From Muraenolepis orangiensis (lineage: Eukaryota > Chordata > Actinopteri > Gadiformes > Muraenolepididae): a stretch of DNA of 64,000 nt. The notes beneath the pieces are model-generated. The model searched no databases. It was given only the letters and a program-made list of their open reading frames with translations, and was not told where the DNA came from. Below are positions 28,701 to 41,092 of this stretch, piece by piece. Position numbers and translations under genes: made by a program. Numbering within the stretch: position 1 is the first letter of the stretch; every line of letters begins with the position of its first letter. Where the stretch lies: positions 5,296,715-5,360,714 of the forward strand of contig CM051013.1 of NCBI GenBank assembly GCA_027704905.1, given 5' to 3'.

Positions 28701-30525
28701 GACAAGAACACCATGGGCTACCTGCAGTGGCGCTGGGGCACCCAGTCCTCCATGAACACCAGCGTGGTCCGAGATACCAAAACCAGCCATTTCACCTTCG
28801 CCTTGCAGGTCAGTTGTTTCTATATATTAACACCCACAAGAGGTTCATGCGCAAAATGAGTTCAAGTTGGAGGATTGGGTCATATTCTAGCAGTGGTTCA
28901 ATCGCTTTCCGGCCATTCGAATAATTGTTTCTGTTTTCTATTTTCTCTCAGCTTGGCATCCCTCACTGTTTTGTGATGACGAGCTATCAATACAAGTTCC
29001 AAGATGAAGACCAGACCAAAATCAAAGGCTCCATAAAGTACGTTCCCACAACAACGACAATCTTCTTCTCCATGAACTCTCGTACATGTGTCTTTGATGC
29101 TGTGTGTGACTCAGGTTGTGATGTAAAGCCTGTAAATGAACATCGTTAATGACCTAACAACGGTTAGTCCTCGACACTCCTCCCAAATCCGTTGTCGTGT
29201 CTGAGATGAACCCGAGAGGGTCGCTGTGAAGCACGGAGGTTTGAGCTGCTTTTCTGTGGGTCAGGTGTGGCTTCTTCGGGACTATGGTGGAGTACGGGGC
29301 GGAGAGGAAGATCAGCAGGCACAGCGTCCTGGGGGCCACGGTCAGTGTGGGGGTCCCCCACGGTGTGTCCCTCAAGCTCAAGTAAGCTCTCCTCGTGATG
29401 GTCGTTACCGTCGAACTTGACGGTGTGTTCTGTCTAATGAAGGTTAGCAATGGTATGGTTTTGTTTTTTGGTGTAGTTTTTTTTTTATATATGGAGAAAG
29501 AAAAAAAGGAATGTTAAATATACCGATATGCTGTTGAATATGAACCTCATCCTGTCTTTGACCGTGCATTAGTTCAGTCCTCCCTCAAACTATGATACCC
29601 CAATGTCCCCGTATGGGATCAGTAGTAAAATATTTAGATTCACTGTGTTTAATATGTCTCTTCCCACAGGCTGAACAGAGCCAGCCAGACGTACTTCTTC
29701 CCCATCCACCTGACGGACCAGCTCCTGCCCAGCGCAGTGTTTTACGCCACCATCGGACCACTGGTCTTCTACCTCGCCATTCAGAGGCTGGTCATCAAAC
29801 CCTACCTGCATTCTCAGAAGGAACAGTAAGGCACCCCCCCCCCTCATCTGAATCGCTCTTCCTCTCTCTCCCCCCTCTCCCTCTCTCCCCCTCTCCCTCT
29901 CTCCGTCTCCTCTCTTTGTTATAAAACTATTGAATAACCAAAACAAAGTCAATCAAAGCCGTTCCCTGCTGTGGACTGGAGTGCCTCTAATTTCAGCCTA
30001 TCACAGAGTCACAATAGCAATTCAAATAATATTCCATATTGTCACCAAGAGATTCCTCTGGGGGTTTGTTGTTTGTATTCCTTTTTGTTTTAATAGGGTG
30101 CTGGGCATAATGACACCCAGCTGTGATCTAACAAGAGGGGCGGGATGTTATTTTTAATTTCTCTGCTTGACAGGGACTTGGTGAAGCAGCGGGAGAACTC
30201 TGCCACTGACATCGCCAGGAAGAGACAGGAGGCAGAGTCTTCTGTGAGTCCAGCAATTAGCAGAAGTTGTTTGGTTTTGTTCTTCTCCTCCCCGCTGTGT
30301 ATACTCAGTGTGGTATGCACGAGCATGTCAAATAGTGTCCAGTCTCACTTTGTGCATATCGTCGGCAGGGTCTACCTGCAGGCGTTGTTGAGCAAGATGC
30401 CTACCCCCCCTACCTTCTTTAATGGCATATCCAAGCATGGATAAAAGCATCTCCTTAATGAGTATAGTGGTCATGGTAGAATCCAGGAACACAGTCAGTG
30501 ACATTCAAGTGAAGTCTAAACCCCC

Positions 30526-30561
<36 letters not shown>

Positions 30562-33500
30562 CTCGCTTTCGCTCTCGCTCTCTCTGGCCCCCAAGGTCCA
30601 GCTGATGCAGGAGTCTGTCCGCAGGATTATTGAAACGGAGGAGTCTAGGATGGGTAAGGGCTGGTCTATACCTCGGCTGTGGAGTGGTCAGATTGCTTTT
30701 ATGCCATAACATATTTGTAAGCATGTTTTGTATTTCCTTATTTGATTCCACTAGAAATCCCACTACATATGTAACAGTACATTAGTTAATGAGCAGACGC
30801 ATTCGTCCAAAGCGACTTACAATAGTGTGTTCAACAAAGGTAGGTAAGAGAACAACTCGTCACCAGAAATTAAAAGTGCAATTCATTCCCAACAAGTCTG
30901 AACCAGTGCTTAGGTATAAGTACAATAAGTTAGCAAACAATAGAACAATATCTTACTAACTAACACGCAAACAATCTACTTGGTAAGACTCTAGTGAAGC
31001 TAATAAGTAACGTGTTCAAAGTGATAATAGGATAAGATGAGGAGGATAGGAGAAAGAATGTGTTGGTTGTGTGTGTTGGTGCATGTGTACCATCATTCAT
31101 CATCATTTTGATGGACAAATCAGTTTATGGTTCGCTAAAGTAATATCTAATTGCCACCAGAACCGCTTCATAGCGGACTCTCGAATTTGTTCAGCTGCGT
31201 AGGACCAAAGCCATTGCCCAGTCGCATAGACAAAGCACCCTGCTGTGTGTTTGCCCCTTTCCTTATTGACCTTTTGCAGGCAAGTGCAAATGATGGCTTT
31301 TCATGTTTCTCAGGCTGGACACCCGTGTGTGTCTGCCCCTAATACAACACGTGGTAATTGGCTCACCACCGGTCTGTCACCGCCGGTGATGGTAACGACG
31401 GCTGTACGGTGCCCTTAAGCAACGGCACATCGTGGGAGTTTGCTGAAGTCACCGCTAATGACAAAACCCGCACCTTCATCTGGGTTTTAATGTAGTGCTC
31501 TCCCGCTAATGAACATCAGCGCTTCCCAGGTGTCCAAATTAGACATTAATTGTGTTTTCTCATTCTTGGGTGCGTACTGATTAAATTGAACAAACTTGTC
31601 AGTTAACAACCCAAAAAAAAAAAAAAAAGTCTCTGGCTAAATTGCTTGGTGATTTCAATCACTGGCACTCCAGGTTGTGATGCATTTGTGAGAGCTGCGT
31701 AAATGACTCGTTAACTAAACTCGTCGGATAAACGTTAAACCAAGCAGAAACCCAGTCCCAGGTTGTTTTTTGGACTGAATACTGCCTTCTGGTTCTCATA
31801 TCTCCCCCCTCCTCCCCATCCACCCCACCCCCCCCCCATGGCTGTCTGTTCAGTTCACTGCAGACTCTTCCGCTCCTCCGGCCCGTACTCGGTACACAGA
31901 ACTCACAGTCCGTCTCTGAACTTATAAACTCTTATTGAACTCTTCGCAACAGAACCCACGCCAAGTACAGAGGAGGAGGAGGAGGAGGAGGAGGAGGAGG
32001 GGAGGGAGTGAGGGGGGGGGGGGGGGGGGGAAGAATCAGGATTGTTTTAAAACTCCCGGCTCTCCTCCTCTGGGATCAATGTACCGTTCGGTGTACATCT
32101 CGATGAGTTCATCAGGGGTTCCCGCTGTGATGTCTATAGGCGCCGCACTAAATGAGGGACCGTGGTAATGTACCTTAATTCATATAATGGGGCCCACGCG
32201 TCTTCGGGGAACCAAAGCAGTGGCGGTTCTCCGCGGAGGCGGGAGAGGACTCCGTCCTGATGGATCACACACGGGATTCACATCCCATTATGACCACCGC
32301 AACATCATTGAAGATAATATAGAAGCGTTTGCCTTGATTTTACACTTCTTTTTATTTTTTTAATACATGTGACTGATGTGTCATTGTGTATAAGAGAACA
32401 AACGAGCCACCGTTCAGTTTAACAGAGCAACGGAAATTCACATCAGCGTTCTCCCGTCGATGTTTTCGCAGATCTCATTAGATCCAACATGAATTATGTC
32501 TCCCCGCCAAGCATTAGTTCTCGTAATCATTGTTTTCTTTAACCCATGGTTAATATGTGAGGCAATTGATTGTAGGCCTATTAAAAGATGCTTTGTTAAA
32601 TATGCCGTTGCCATCCATCAGGTATAAGTGAGGGACGTGTGAGAATGTCTGTTTCTAGCAGTGGAGGCTCGTCCATTAAGGAAAGGGAGGACCATTCTCC
32701 CTGAAATGTCCTAAAATTAAGAGAAAAACGAATAAATAACATTCATTTAACATTTATCTGTGAAAATACTGATAATACTATTTTAACACTTGCGCGAAGG
32801 CGCAACAATCGTGTCCCTGTGTCAAAGTACTAGCAGTGACCCCTGCCGCAATTAAAAATGACGGAGGACCAAGCTCCCCATTGAAGTCCATTTTAAAACT
32901 GCCGGACCCGAGCAGCCGGTGAGTCCTGGTTTTTAACAGGAGTGTTCTCTGGCTAGACCCCGCCCTAAGGGAGGATGGTCCGCCGAGGTCCTCCGATGGT
33001 CAATCAGCAGAGCTCACTGCGCTGGCGAATACCCAATCAAGAGTTTTGGGGGGAGGGCTATCATCATGCAAGGATCTATCTTGTGTCATTCATTAATTCT
33101 GCATTCCAGACAACTATATTTGATATATTTCAGACTTGAATCTTTCGAGTTACAAACTCATTTGTTTCAATTCTGTTTGGCTTATCTCGTTAAATGACCC
33201 ACTAATACACTGTCAAAATTGATAGTGACGCACCTTCCTTCCTCCCCTACGGTTACAACCACCAGCCACCACTGGTTTCTAGTTGTGCTGTATGAGACGG
33301 TGTTGCTGTTCGACCACTCCTGCCTACTTTCTGACCAATCACGGTATACTTTCTCACTTTGCGAGAAAGGGAGAGAGAGAGGGGTTTGTTTTGGGGGGGG
33401 GACTTAACTTTCAAAAATCTTGCTCTCTTTCCTCTCAACTCTCATATTGCCTACAGCAGCCCGTGTCTGTGTATATATATCTATCTATCTCTATCTCTAT

Positions 33501-35447
33501 CTCTATCTCTATATATATATATATATATATCCTGTTTTATTTGTGTTTATTATAATGACTGTTCAAATGTTAGGGTTACGGCCCTACCCTGCTGCCTGGC
33601 CATTCCTCAGAAGCATTTCTCCCGCCACTAAACGTTCGCTAAAGCCTGGTTCACTGTCTCTATAATGATGTTTACATGTACCGGTGCTGTGGTCTGTAGT
33701 CATTCAAGACCACACACTTGCCTAATGCACACTTAATGTCCTAATATTTGAATATAGTTTCACGTGCATTCGGATTGTTATGTAACCGTCGCCTTGGTTG
33801 TCTTCTTCAGGTCTAGTCATCCTTAACGCGTGGTACGGCAAGTTTGTGACGGACAACAGTAAGAAACACGAAAGGGCAAAGGTCATCGACGTGACCGTAC
33901 CTCTTCAGTGTCTGGTGAAAGACTCCAAGCTCATACTCACTGAGGCCCCAAAGGTATGGATGGATGGTGTGACAAATGTCAATATTAATGCTGTATATCT
34001 TTTGGGATTCAAGGTTTTTATTCGCCTCACGCAACAAGTACAACGGAACGCTTACTCTCACAGAATGACTTTTCTAAAACACTATACTGTGGAAAGTACA
34101 CAATTGCGCCTGGAGATAATGGCGTTTAAAAAGGCCTCGAGGACCGCATTAAAATACAGGCGTTCAGACTTCCTATACTGTACTTTATATTCCTATGTGC
34201 TAGGTTAACGGGGAAATTAGCTATTCATGCCCCGACCTCCATTATTCACATTACTACTGACCTTTTCCCCCTGTTCTCCATGCTTAAAAAAAAAAACAAC
34301 AAAAAATAAAAAAATGAATTTTAGTTTCCCGAAAAATAAAACCTATATCAAATATATCCGACTATATCCTCTCTCCCGGGTTCCTGGGTAAACGTGAGGC
34401 TACGGTGTGCTTCTGCCGGCCGTCTCTGACCCAGCATTGCCTTCCTTGTCTCCAGTCGGGGCTTCCGGGCTTCTACGACGCCTGCGTGGGGGAGGAGAAG
34501 TGCCTGAAAGTGCTCTACCAGTTCCGGGGGGTCATGCATCAGGTCCTGTCGGGGGACACCGAGTCACTCAGGATACCAAAGCAATGTAAGCCTCTTTTTA
34601 CTTTTGTAGTTTTTTACTGCGCCGCTAGTGGTGGTGGTGGTGGTGGTGGGGGGTGTTGGGGGAGGGGGGGGGGGTGTTGTAGATGATGACATCATGACGA
34701 CACCCGCAGTCACCGCTGGGGATCTCTGCTGAGATGATGCAGTCCTGGAGTCCTTTTTTCAGTGCCAGTGAGGGAAATGCACTTCAATATTGAACATGAG
34801 AGCAATGTACTTCTAGCTATTTCACAGAACTGTGAGCTACATTTCTCTCAGGTTCAATATTATATATCAAATAACTTTTAAGAGCTTAGTTTCATTATTT
34901 ACAATAGATGAATACATATAAATTAGCAAGCTCTTGGACACCTTTTATTGTTTCCCTCCGAAACATTATCATTAATTATCGGCAATAACGTGTCTTTTTT
35001 AAAAGGTGCGGTCGGGCCGATTTTAAGAGCTGTAATTTGCCGGTGTCATTTGTTAGAAACGTCATAGCCATCTGTCAGCCATTAGTGAGTGAAACGCTCT
35101 CTGCGAGGATGTCTGTTCTGGTTCGCCTGTCTCTGTAATTGTGGCAATTTTAGATCTTGACCGCTCCTGGGTCATTCTATGAGGAATCCATCTTGCGCTC
35201 ACAATGTACTGCTGTCCATGTGTAGCTCCATCATGGGTGTGAATGCAACACTTCTCAATGGAGCAGAGCGGGAGGAAGGAGGCTTGTTTCGGGTCTTGCT
35301 CTCGCTCTCTCTCTTAAGAGAGAGCAGAAGTCAAATCCTACCAGAAGCAGCTTTAGATATTCTGCTGTACCGTATTCTCTCGTATTCACAGATATTCTTG
35401 TATTTTATTTGTATTTCACAGCTCACAGGATCGACAGCGACACATAA
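25728..35447 (+). CDS. dnajc11: DnaJ homolog subfamily C member 11 (16 coding exons, 559 aa)
   Basis: Mitochondrial J-protein that associates with MICOS/SAM to shape cristae (known for the family). Exons: 25728-25799, 26909-27038, 27141-27214, 27338-27439, 27540-27668, 27812-27934, 28453-28526, 28619-28808, 28952-29037, 29265-29381, 29670-29825, 30174-30243, 30596-30653, 33811-33953, 34456-34585, 35422-35447. All are flanked by AG/GT. Phases agree at every junction, and the sum is 1680 bp, i.e. 559 residues, the same length as human DNAJC11. The J domain spans residues about 14-82, with the HPD motif at 42-44 (YHPDKH). Residues about 97-130 are a charged Arg/Glu helix. The middle is a beta-rich region and the C-terminal DUF3395-type domain is in exons 13-16, ending HRIDSDT. 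The start ATG is the first in the exon and matches the family N-terminus. Nothing is broken. Intron 13 (3.16 kb) hosts a hAT MITE. Confidence 0.97.
26466..26530 (+). repeat. Teleost interspersed repeat fragment in dnajc11 intron 1
   Basis: The motif TTTAGTCCAAAGCGACTTAC resembles a very common teleost repeat whose core is CAGACGCTTTTATCCAAAGCGACTTACA-like. Other fragments are at 30785-30825 and 50095-50150. Family assignment is uncertain. Confidence 0.5.
30785..31075 (+). repeat. Teleost interspersed repeat in dnajc11 intron 13
   Basis: Begins with GAGCAGACGCATTCGTCCAA and AGCGACTTACAATAG, followed by AT-rich sequence shared in style with 26521-26640 (both contain the GAACCAGTGCT and TACAATAAGTT phrases). 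The two intronic copies appear to be the same family. Confidence 0.5.
31970..32031 (+). repeat. GGA repeat and poly-G tract
   Basis: A GGA trinucleotide run is followed by an 18-base poly-G. Intronic in dnajc11. Confidence 0.9.
32659..33274. mobile_element. hAT-type non-autonomous element (MITE) in dnajc11 intron 13
   Basis: A 616-bp segment begins CAGTGGAGGCT and ends AGCCACCACTG, giving short imperfect terminal inverted repeats of the hAT type. It is flanked by a perfect 8-bp duplication GTTTCTAG (32651-32658 and 33275-33282), the size hAT transposases make. No transposase frame is visible, so it is non-autonomous. Internal sequence is AT-rich at the right half. Confidence 0.85.
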
Positions 35448-36200
35448 GACCTCGGAACAAGGATGCGTCATTCGAACCGGCTATTTTTTAACATACAACA
35501 TGGATCGAACTCCTCCTTCTTACGAGTTAAGAGTGTGCGTTCATTTTTTTTTTTTTGGTATACTGTCCGTCTGAATATCCAGAGGAGAGGATTCGGGGGG
35601 GGGGGGCCGTCCCAGCCAGCCTGCCTTGATTGTTACTCCACAGACGAGAGTTCTGGCCCGCTGGAAACACACTAAACACCAAAATGAACAAGCTGCTCTG
35701 TACTCTTCCGGTATGGCTCGTTATGTACAATCAAGTCGTGTTGTACTGTACTGGACATGACACTGCAGTGCCTGTGATTTGAAGACACGGATTGAAATCT
35801 GTATATTGCCATAGTATTAAAAAAAATAATAATAAGTGAATCTCATGTTGTCTTTGCTGATCGAGTCGACGCACTGGCCTCGAGTGCGTGTGTGTGTGTG
35901 CGCGCTGTGTGTGTGTGTAAGAGTAAGAGGTTAGATTACAACAGTGCTTTAACCATAGACTGTATACAATCTGTATGTCTGAAGTTATATTTCAGTGTGT
36001 AAGTATTTAAAAGGTCCCACACAAAAAGAGGGGATGTTTTTGTTTTCTTTTGATAAAGACTACATCATTTCCCGTCTGCTCCCCTCCCAAAAAAAATCCA
36101 AAAGTCTATGTATTAAAAGTACACCAACCTTTATTGTGAGTTAAGTGCAGTTGGAAAGTGTGTTGTCTAGAGTCATCCAATAAAAGCATTTGAAAACAAG
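35448..36200 (+). promoter_or_regulatory. dnajc11: dnajc11 3' UTR with poly(A) signal
   Basis: Following the TAA at 35445-35447, the first canonical AATAAA is at 36179-36184. An earlier weak ATTAAA is near 35817. A TG/CG microsatellite (about 35886-35920) lies in the presumed UTR. The actual cleavage site cannot be decided from sequence. Confidence 0.5.
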
Positions 36201-38461
36201 ACATTAAAAAATGTTGTTTTCAAGTGGCTCCATTTTGGTGTAATTAAAGTCCTTTATAATGTGTTTATTCAGAGGAAAGGCTTCTTAGGAGCATATCTTA
36301 ACGGTGTGTGGGAAACCGTGTTACAAGAAGCTGAACGGCAAATAGTTCCTTGTGAATTTGACTATAATCAAAAGTCCCAGACCCACGTTGTGTTTTAGTC
36401 ATTGCATAATACCCACATTGTTAATTAGCACAAATTACACAATGTATTTATTTTACGTTACATATAAACAAGTAGACCAAAGTAAAGAGCGATGGTCTCT
36501 GGATGAAAGGAAACACTTAACAATTGTAAGTGCGAAGGATAAACGGTTCCAGGAGAGCTTTGGGAAAGAAAGCCCTTATTAGAAACATGAAAATATGAAT
36601 TTAAGTTCATGCATGCACCCTGCACATCCTACGTGCAACCAAGTCCTGTATAATCATGTATAATGCATGCAATATATATATAAAAAAATATCTCTTCAGT
36701 CTCACTTCATCAGGTTCAAAGTGCGTACATTTCCCAGCATGCACTGCTCTGCAACAACAACAAGGAAGTCTGGGTTTTTAGTTGTCTCACACAGGGGATC
36801 ATGAAGAGGGATTATTAAGGCATGGCGCCTATGCACATGACCCTGAGAGATGTTTAAACCTCACTGGTTGGGTTGGTCTCGGAGCGCAACTCGTGTAAGT
36901 ACGCGGAAGAGTGATTCCATGGTAGTGCGTGTGTGTATCACAGTCTCGACTATGTATCGAAACGAAACGAAACAAACGAATCTGCACACTGCGCGTCTCT
37001 ACGAGCTTCCGCAGTTTTACTTGTTTATGTCCGCACTTTCTTAGATTTTTAGTAGTATAGAGTATTTTAGTCAGTGGTTGACAGTAAACACTGGTCAATT
37101 GCTGGTAGGATTCGGCAGTGGGCTACTAACTGTCACTCTTACCAGCCACTTAGGGCGTCTTCTCATTAGGAACGGGTGCTCCCCCCCGGCCTGTGTACAC
37201 ACTACAGTCTTGGTTCGCTCCCAGGCACAATTGAGGAGAGCAACACTCCGATACAGCAGGTGACGTACGCACCTAGTTGGTTTTTGCGATCGCCAATCAG
37301 CAAGTTGATACAGCAAGCCTCTTCCGTGTTTTGGTACGGTTAGCTTGCACACCACGCCCCGCCCCGCCCCGTCGCCGGGGACGCTGGCGCGCACCCGAAA
37401 CCACCTTTTCAAGCGGTCCAACCGGCTTGGAGCGAATCAGCGTCCCCGGTGACGGGGGGGGGGGGGGGGAAGCGTTCTCATCACACTTATTTTGGTGCGA
37501 TCGTGCTCGGATTCGACCCCGAATGGCTAGTGTGAAAGCCCCCTTAGTCTGGTGACCTTTTGGACGCTTCTACTTATCTTATCTTACTTGTATTGTGAAG
37601 TTTCACATCCACTGTCATGCTTGTGAATAATTCATAATGCGTGAGTGAATGGGCAGTATAGGCGTTCCGTTCTACGTTTTACATATGGGGAACAACAATC
37701 CACTAGTGTACATGCAAACACTCATTTCTTCCAGACGCCCACTTCCTACTATTGTTTTTGCAACACTGAATGGCTGAATACAGTGGCGATCATTAGTGTG
37801 GTTACAAGGCAAACACTTATTATTAATAAAGTGTTAATCGTCATTATAACTGGATCTGTATAGATACAAAATCAAACCTTCAGAACCTTAAGCAAACACA
37901 CAGGGAACAGCAAAACAATTGTGTAAATAACATTGTGTGTTAATACAAACATTTTAGTTTGTATTTATAATTTCGTTTTATCCAAATGGCCTAACATAAC
38001 TATACTGTAGTTGTCTGGCAGGCCATGTTTCATTAACATCATCTGTGTTGTTGTTGAGCGCTTTACTGCAGGAGTTTTGAGTAGTACCAGAGCATGGTCT
38101 AATTTGATGATTATGTTCAAGATTCAAGATTTCTATTTGCCATATGCAAGTACAATGGAATGCTTACTCCACATTCCCTCCCACAGTATGAATGTTGTAC
38201 AATTGAACACTATATGCCATACTATGTACTATACCTATACTATACAAAACTATACTATAACAATACTGGACACAATACAAAATAACAAAGTGAGTGATGG
38301 ATGATGCATGTGTTGTGTTGTGCAAAAAGCATTTAAAAAGCATTTTAAAGTGCCAGTATGTACTGTTGTTATTGCCCTCATTTTGGGTTCTAAAGCGGTG
38401 AGAGCCAAGATGGTGGCTAGGTGAATAAGGCCCATTGTCCCGCTGGCAGTCTTCAGGTGGA
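36201..38461 (+). other. Interval upstream of F-box copy A, start of the duplicated zone
   Basis: No gene is recognised. Sequence at about 36960-37145 recurs at 49261-49395 upstream of copy B, marking the left limit I can see of the segmental duplication. A Harbinger-like insertion occupies about 37151-37547. The stretch at 37600-37640 and the phrase at 37699-37750 recur near 56575 and 60862. The 38290-38400 segment recurs almost exactly before copy C (58752-58880) and should contain the promoter or 5' UTR. Confidence 0.6.
37151..37547. mobile_element. Harbinger-like non-autonomous insertion upstream of copy A
   Basis: The segment starts TTA then GGGCGTCTTCTCA and ends with the complement of GGGGGCTTTCACA followed by TTA. 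This fits a TTA target duplication and GGG-starting inverted ends of PIF/Harbinger elements. The matching position upstream of copy B (49393-49410) lacks it and reads directly from ACCAGC into AGTCTGG. The internal part contains a GCCCC-rich tract and a poly-G run. No transposase is present. Confidence 0.55.
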
Positions 38462-40027
38462 ATGAGTCTGCCGCCGGAGCTCCTGCAGGAGATCTTCGTG
38501 CACCTCCCCGCCCACCAGGTGGTGCTCGTGGGCCGGCGGGTGTGTCGTGAATGGAGAGCCTTGGCCGACAGCGAGTCTCTGTGGAGGGAGCGGTGCCGGC
38601 GAGAAGGGTACCAGCCCAGCGACGAGGCCCTGGTACTGAAAGACTGGAAAATGTTTTACTTCCTGACAAAAGCCAGGCGGAATCTTCTCAAGAACCCAAG
38701 GGCAGATGGTGAGACCCCCCCCCCCCCATATAACCACACTGCTTGCCTTTGTTTGGTTATTTTACCCTTAAAACAAATTGTAAGTAAAATGTGCTTTCCT
38801 GAAGCACCTTACATCAGATGTTTTGTGTAGATTGGAATATTAGCTGTAAACCTCGACTAGGGCTGGACAATAACTCAACATTATTGTGTATTGCATTTAA
38901 GTGGACTCATATTGTGATTATATGATGATATCATATGTCACTTATGAATGCTTACTCCCCATTCCCTCTCGCAGTTTGAATTTCTAAAACAATACTATAA
39001 AAATACTATACACATTAAAATGCAGTTCAATGCGATCAATGTCATGTGTCACTGTGATATGGCCATATCCTGATTTTATCGTGGTTTTCATTTCAGCCCT
39101 ATTGTCCAGCCCTACCCTTTGTCAAGCCTTGTACATTATTAGTATCATTTTGCTTTGCCACCGTGCTGCAAATGCTCAGAACCTCCACTTGTTCCCTAAC
39201 AGAGGGCCTCAGACATTGGAACATAGTGTCCAACATGGGAGATGGGTGGAGGGTAGAGAATGTGATGAAAACCCACCCGAACGAGGGGACAACAAAGAAC
39301 TTTGTCACCTCCTATGGGTGAGTAACGCAGTGTGCAGCAAACACATGCTGGAAAGACACTCACAACATCTATCTCTGTGTTGAACTAGTATATCTCCATC
39401 TCCCCAGTCCATGTAGTAAGTCCCTGCTGGTTGACCTGAGGAAAGAGGGATACAACAACTATCTCATGGATAAGGTCAAGCCACACATCAGGGTGACCGA
39501 TTGGTAAGAAAGCCTTATTTCAATTTGGAGTTTAGTGGGTGTGGTGTTGTTGTTGTTTTTATTGGTTAGTTCAATGTCAGTACTGAGCACCTTTTTTAAA
39601 GTAACGCGTGTGTGCGTGTGCGTGTGCGTGTGTGTGTGTGTGTGTATACAAGGTACGCCCCTCGATTTGACTGTGCCAGCGAATATGAATTCCGCGTGGA
39701 GTTGCAGAACAAAAATAAGAAAGTTCTTCACGTTTTTGCTCCTGAGAAAGTTCGCTTTGAGCAGTGGAACGATCAGAACTGGAACAAGGTACCCGACCAC
39801 CACGCCGGTGTGTCCACAGATAAGCTGATCCGAGCTAAGAAACCAGAACATTAACAACAATATAATGTCTTACGTTTCAGATGACCCACGTCTTTAAGAA
39901 CTACGGACCAGGGGTGCAATACGTTAATTTTGTCCATGGCGGTCAAGACAAGCAGTTCTGGAAAGGATGGTATGGGGTTCGAGTCACGGACAGCTGTGTT
40001 GAGATATGTCCATCAGAGGGCGTATGA
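38462..40027 (+). CDS. F-box/FBA glycoprotein-recognition protein, copy A (246 aa)
   Basis: FBXO2/FBXO6/FBXO44-type substrate receptor. The N-terminal F-box binds SKP1 in an SCF ubiquitin ligase, and the FBA domain binds N-glycans of misfolded glycoproteins (family knowledge). Exons: 38462-38708, 39203-39317, 39408-39503, 39653-39788, 39881-40027. All have AG/GT borders and compatible phases, 741 bp in total. F-box at residues 2-48 ([20 protein letters not shown]). The linker [15 protein letters not shown] is a family hallmark. FBA is at about 84-246 with FVTSYG, HGGQD and GWYGVRVTDS. The glycan-pocket aromatic pair is F224-W225 rather than the usual Tyr-Trp. The start is the ATG preceding the F-box; an upstream non-coding exon is possible because an AG lies six bases before it. 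Poly(A) signal AATAAA at 40458-40463. Which vertebrate FBXO orthologue it is cannot be settled by eye. Confidence 0.9.
39606..39646 (+). repeat. TG/CG repeat at the intron 3 acceptor of copy A
   Basis: A 41-bp TG-rich tract ends about six bases before the exon 4 acceptor and takes the place of a normal pyrimidine tract. It corresponds to far longer arrays in copies B and C. Confidence 0.9.
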
Positions 40028-41092
40028 CCTTTAAAACCTTGCCTATCGAAAGAATATATATATATATATATATATACGGTACATAAGCATGACGCACTTT
40101 ATATGCTAAATAATAAGACCTGCCTTGTTGGATCGTGTCTAGGCCTAATTTCAGCGAAATTTCTCCGAAAAGATCATTATTTTTAGGAAATTAAATTTTT
40201 CTAGGAAAAACATAATTGGGTCAGTTGCAAGTTAACAATCCAAAGCTGTCAGTTGTCATTTGTTAATACACAAGCATTTAAGGTTGCAATTACATCTGAT
40301 TAATATACACAAGTCTAGCCGTGATTTAGACTTTCTAAAACAACTGGTTTCATTGTCATTTTCATTTTCATCACTGTACCCTTCACCAAATCCCTCCCAT
40401 TGGAGGGTTTCTTGGTATATGTTCTATGTGCAATGCGTGGCGCTAATGTTATATATCAATAAACAACTAAATTGAATTGTTTTATTTGTCAGTTCTGCAA
40501 AAATGTGATCCTGACAACCGTTTTTTTTGCGTCAGCCTATTTTGGATGGTCATTAACATAAGCAACAACGTTTACGTAGCCCGACACCACACACCGTAAT
40601 GGGGTTTTGAAATAATACTGGTTTTATTGGGGTAAGTGGTTCACAAGCAGAATACAGTAGTCGTTGAAAAATAATAAACAACATATTTACAGCAAGGCAT
40701 GTTTTTTTATTTTCGTTACTTTCTTTCGTTTAAAGCTTCATGAAGGAATAATGCTATCAATCATATATTTTACTTAGTGTTATAAAGGAATTGATCAATT
40801 CTGGTGAACGGAATTGAACACTATATCAAAACAACATAAAACATACAGACATGTGCTAAACGTTAGTTTAACAGGTAAGTAACCAATTGCCCCTTAATTC
40901 CACTTTGTCAACTGGATATCGGGGGGCCATGCCACAAAACAATTAAACATGACGTAGACTTAATTACTTATGTGTACACTTTCAAATAATTCATATTTTA
41001 GAGACGTGCAGCCTTACAACGCAGGCGTTGCATGAACCCTGCATGAGGTTGTAGCTTCCTCGGTCAGTGGTAAGGTGTATATATACATATAT
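40028..41092 (+). other. 3' flank of copy A (duplicated flank type)
   Basis: No gene seen. From TTTAAAACCTTGCC onward the sequence matches the flanks of copies B (52097-52958) and D (62724-63730) and of fragment E (about 48160-48680). It holds an AT microsatellite, the AATAAA at 40458-40463 and the uninterrupted sites corresponding to the two hAT insertions of copy B (near 40855-40880). It lacks the approximately 230-bp segment with the orphan exon present in E and D. Confidence 0.75.

Noticed and set aside
28359..28790. 143-residue minus-strand frame inside dnajc11
   Set aside because: Antisense shadow of GC-rich exon 8; the sense strand has clear exons.
37095..37421. 108-residue minus-strand frame
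   Set aside because: Falls within the Harbinger-like insertion and has no domain signature.
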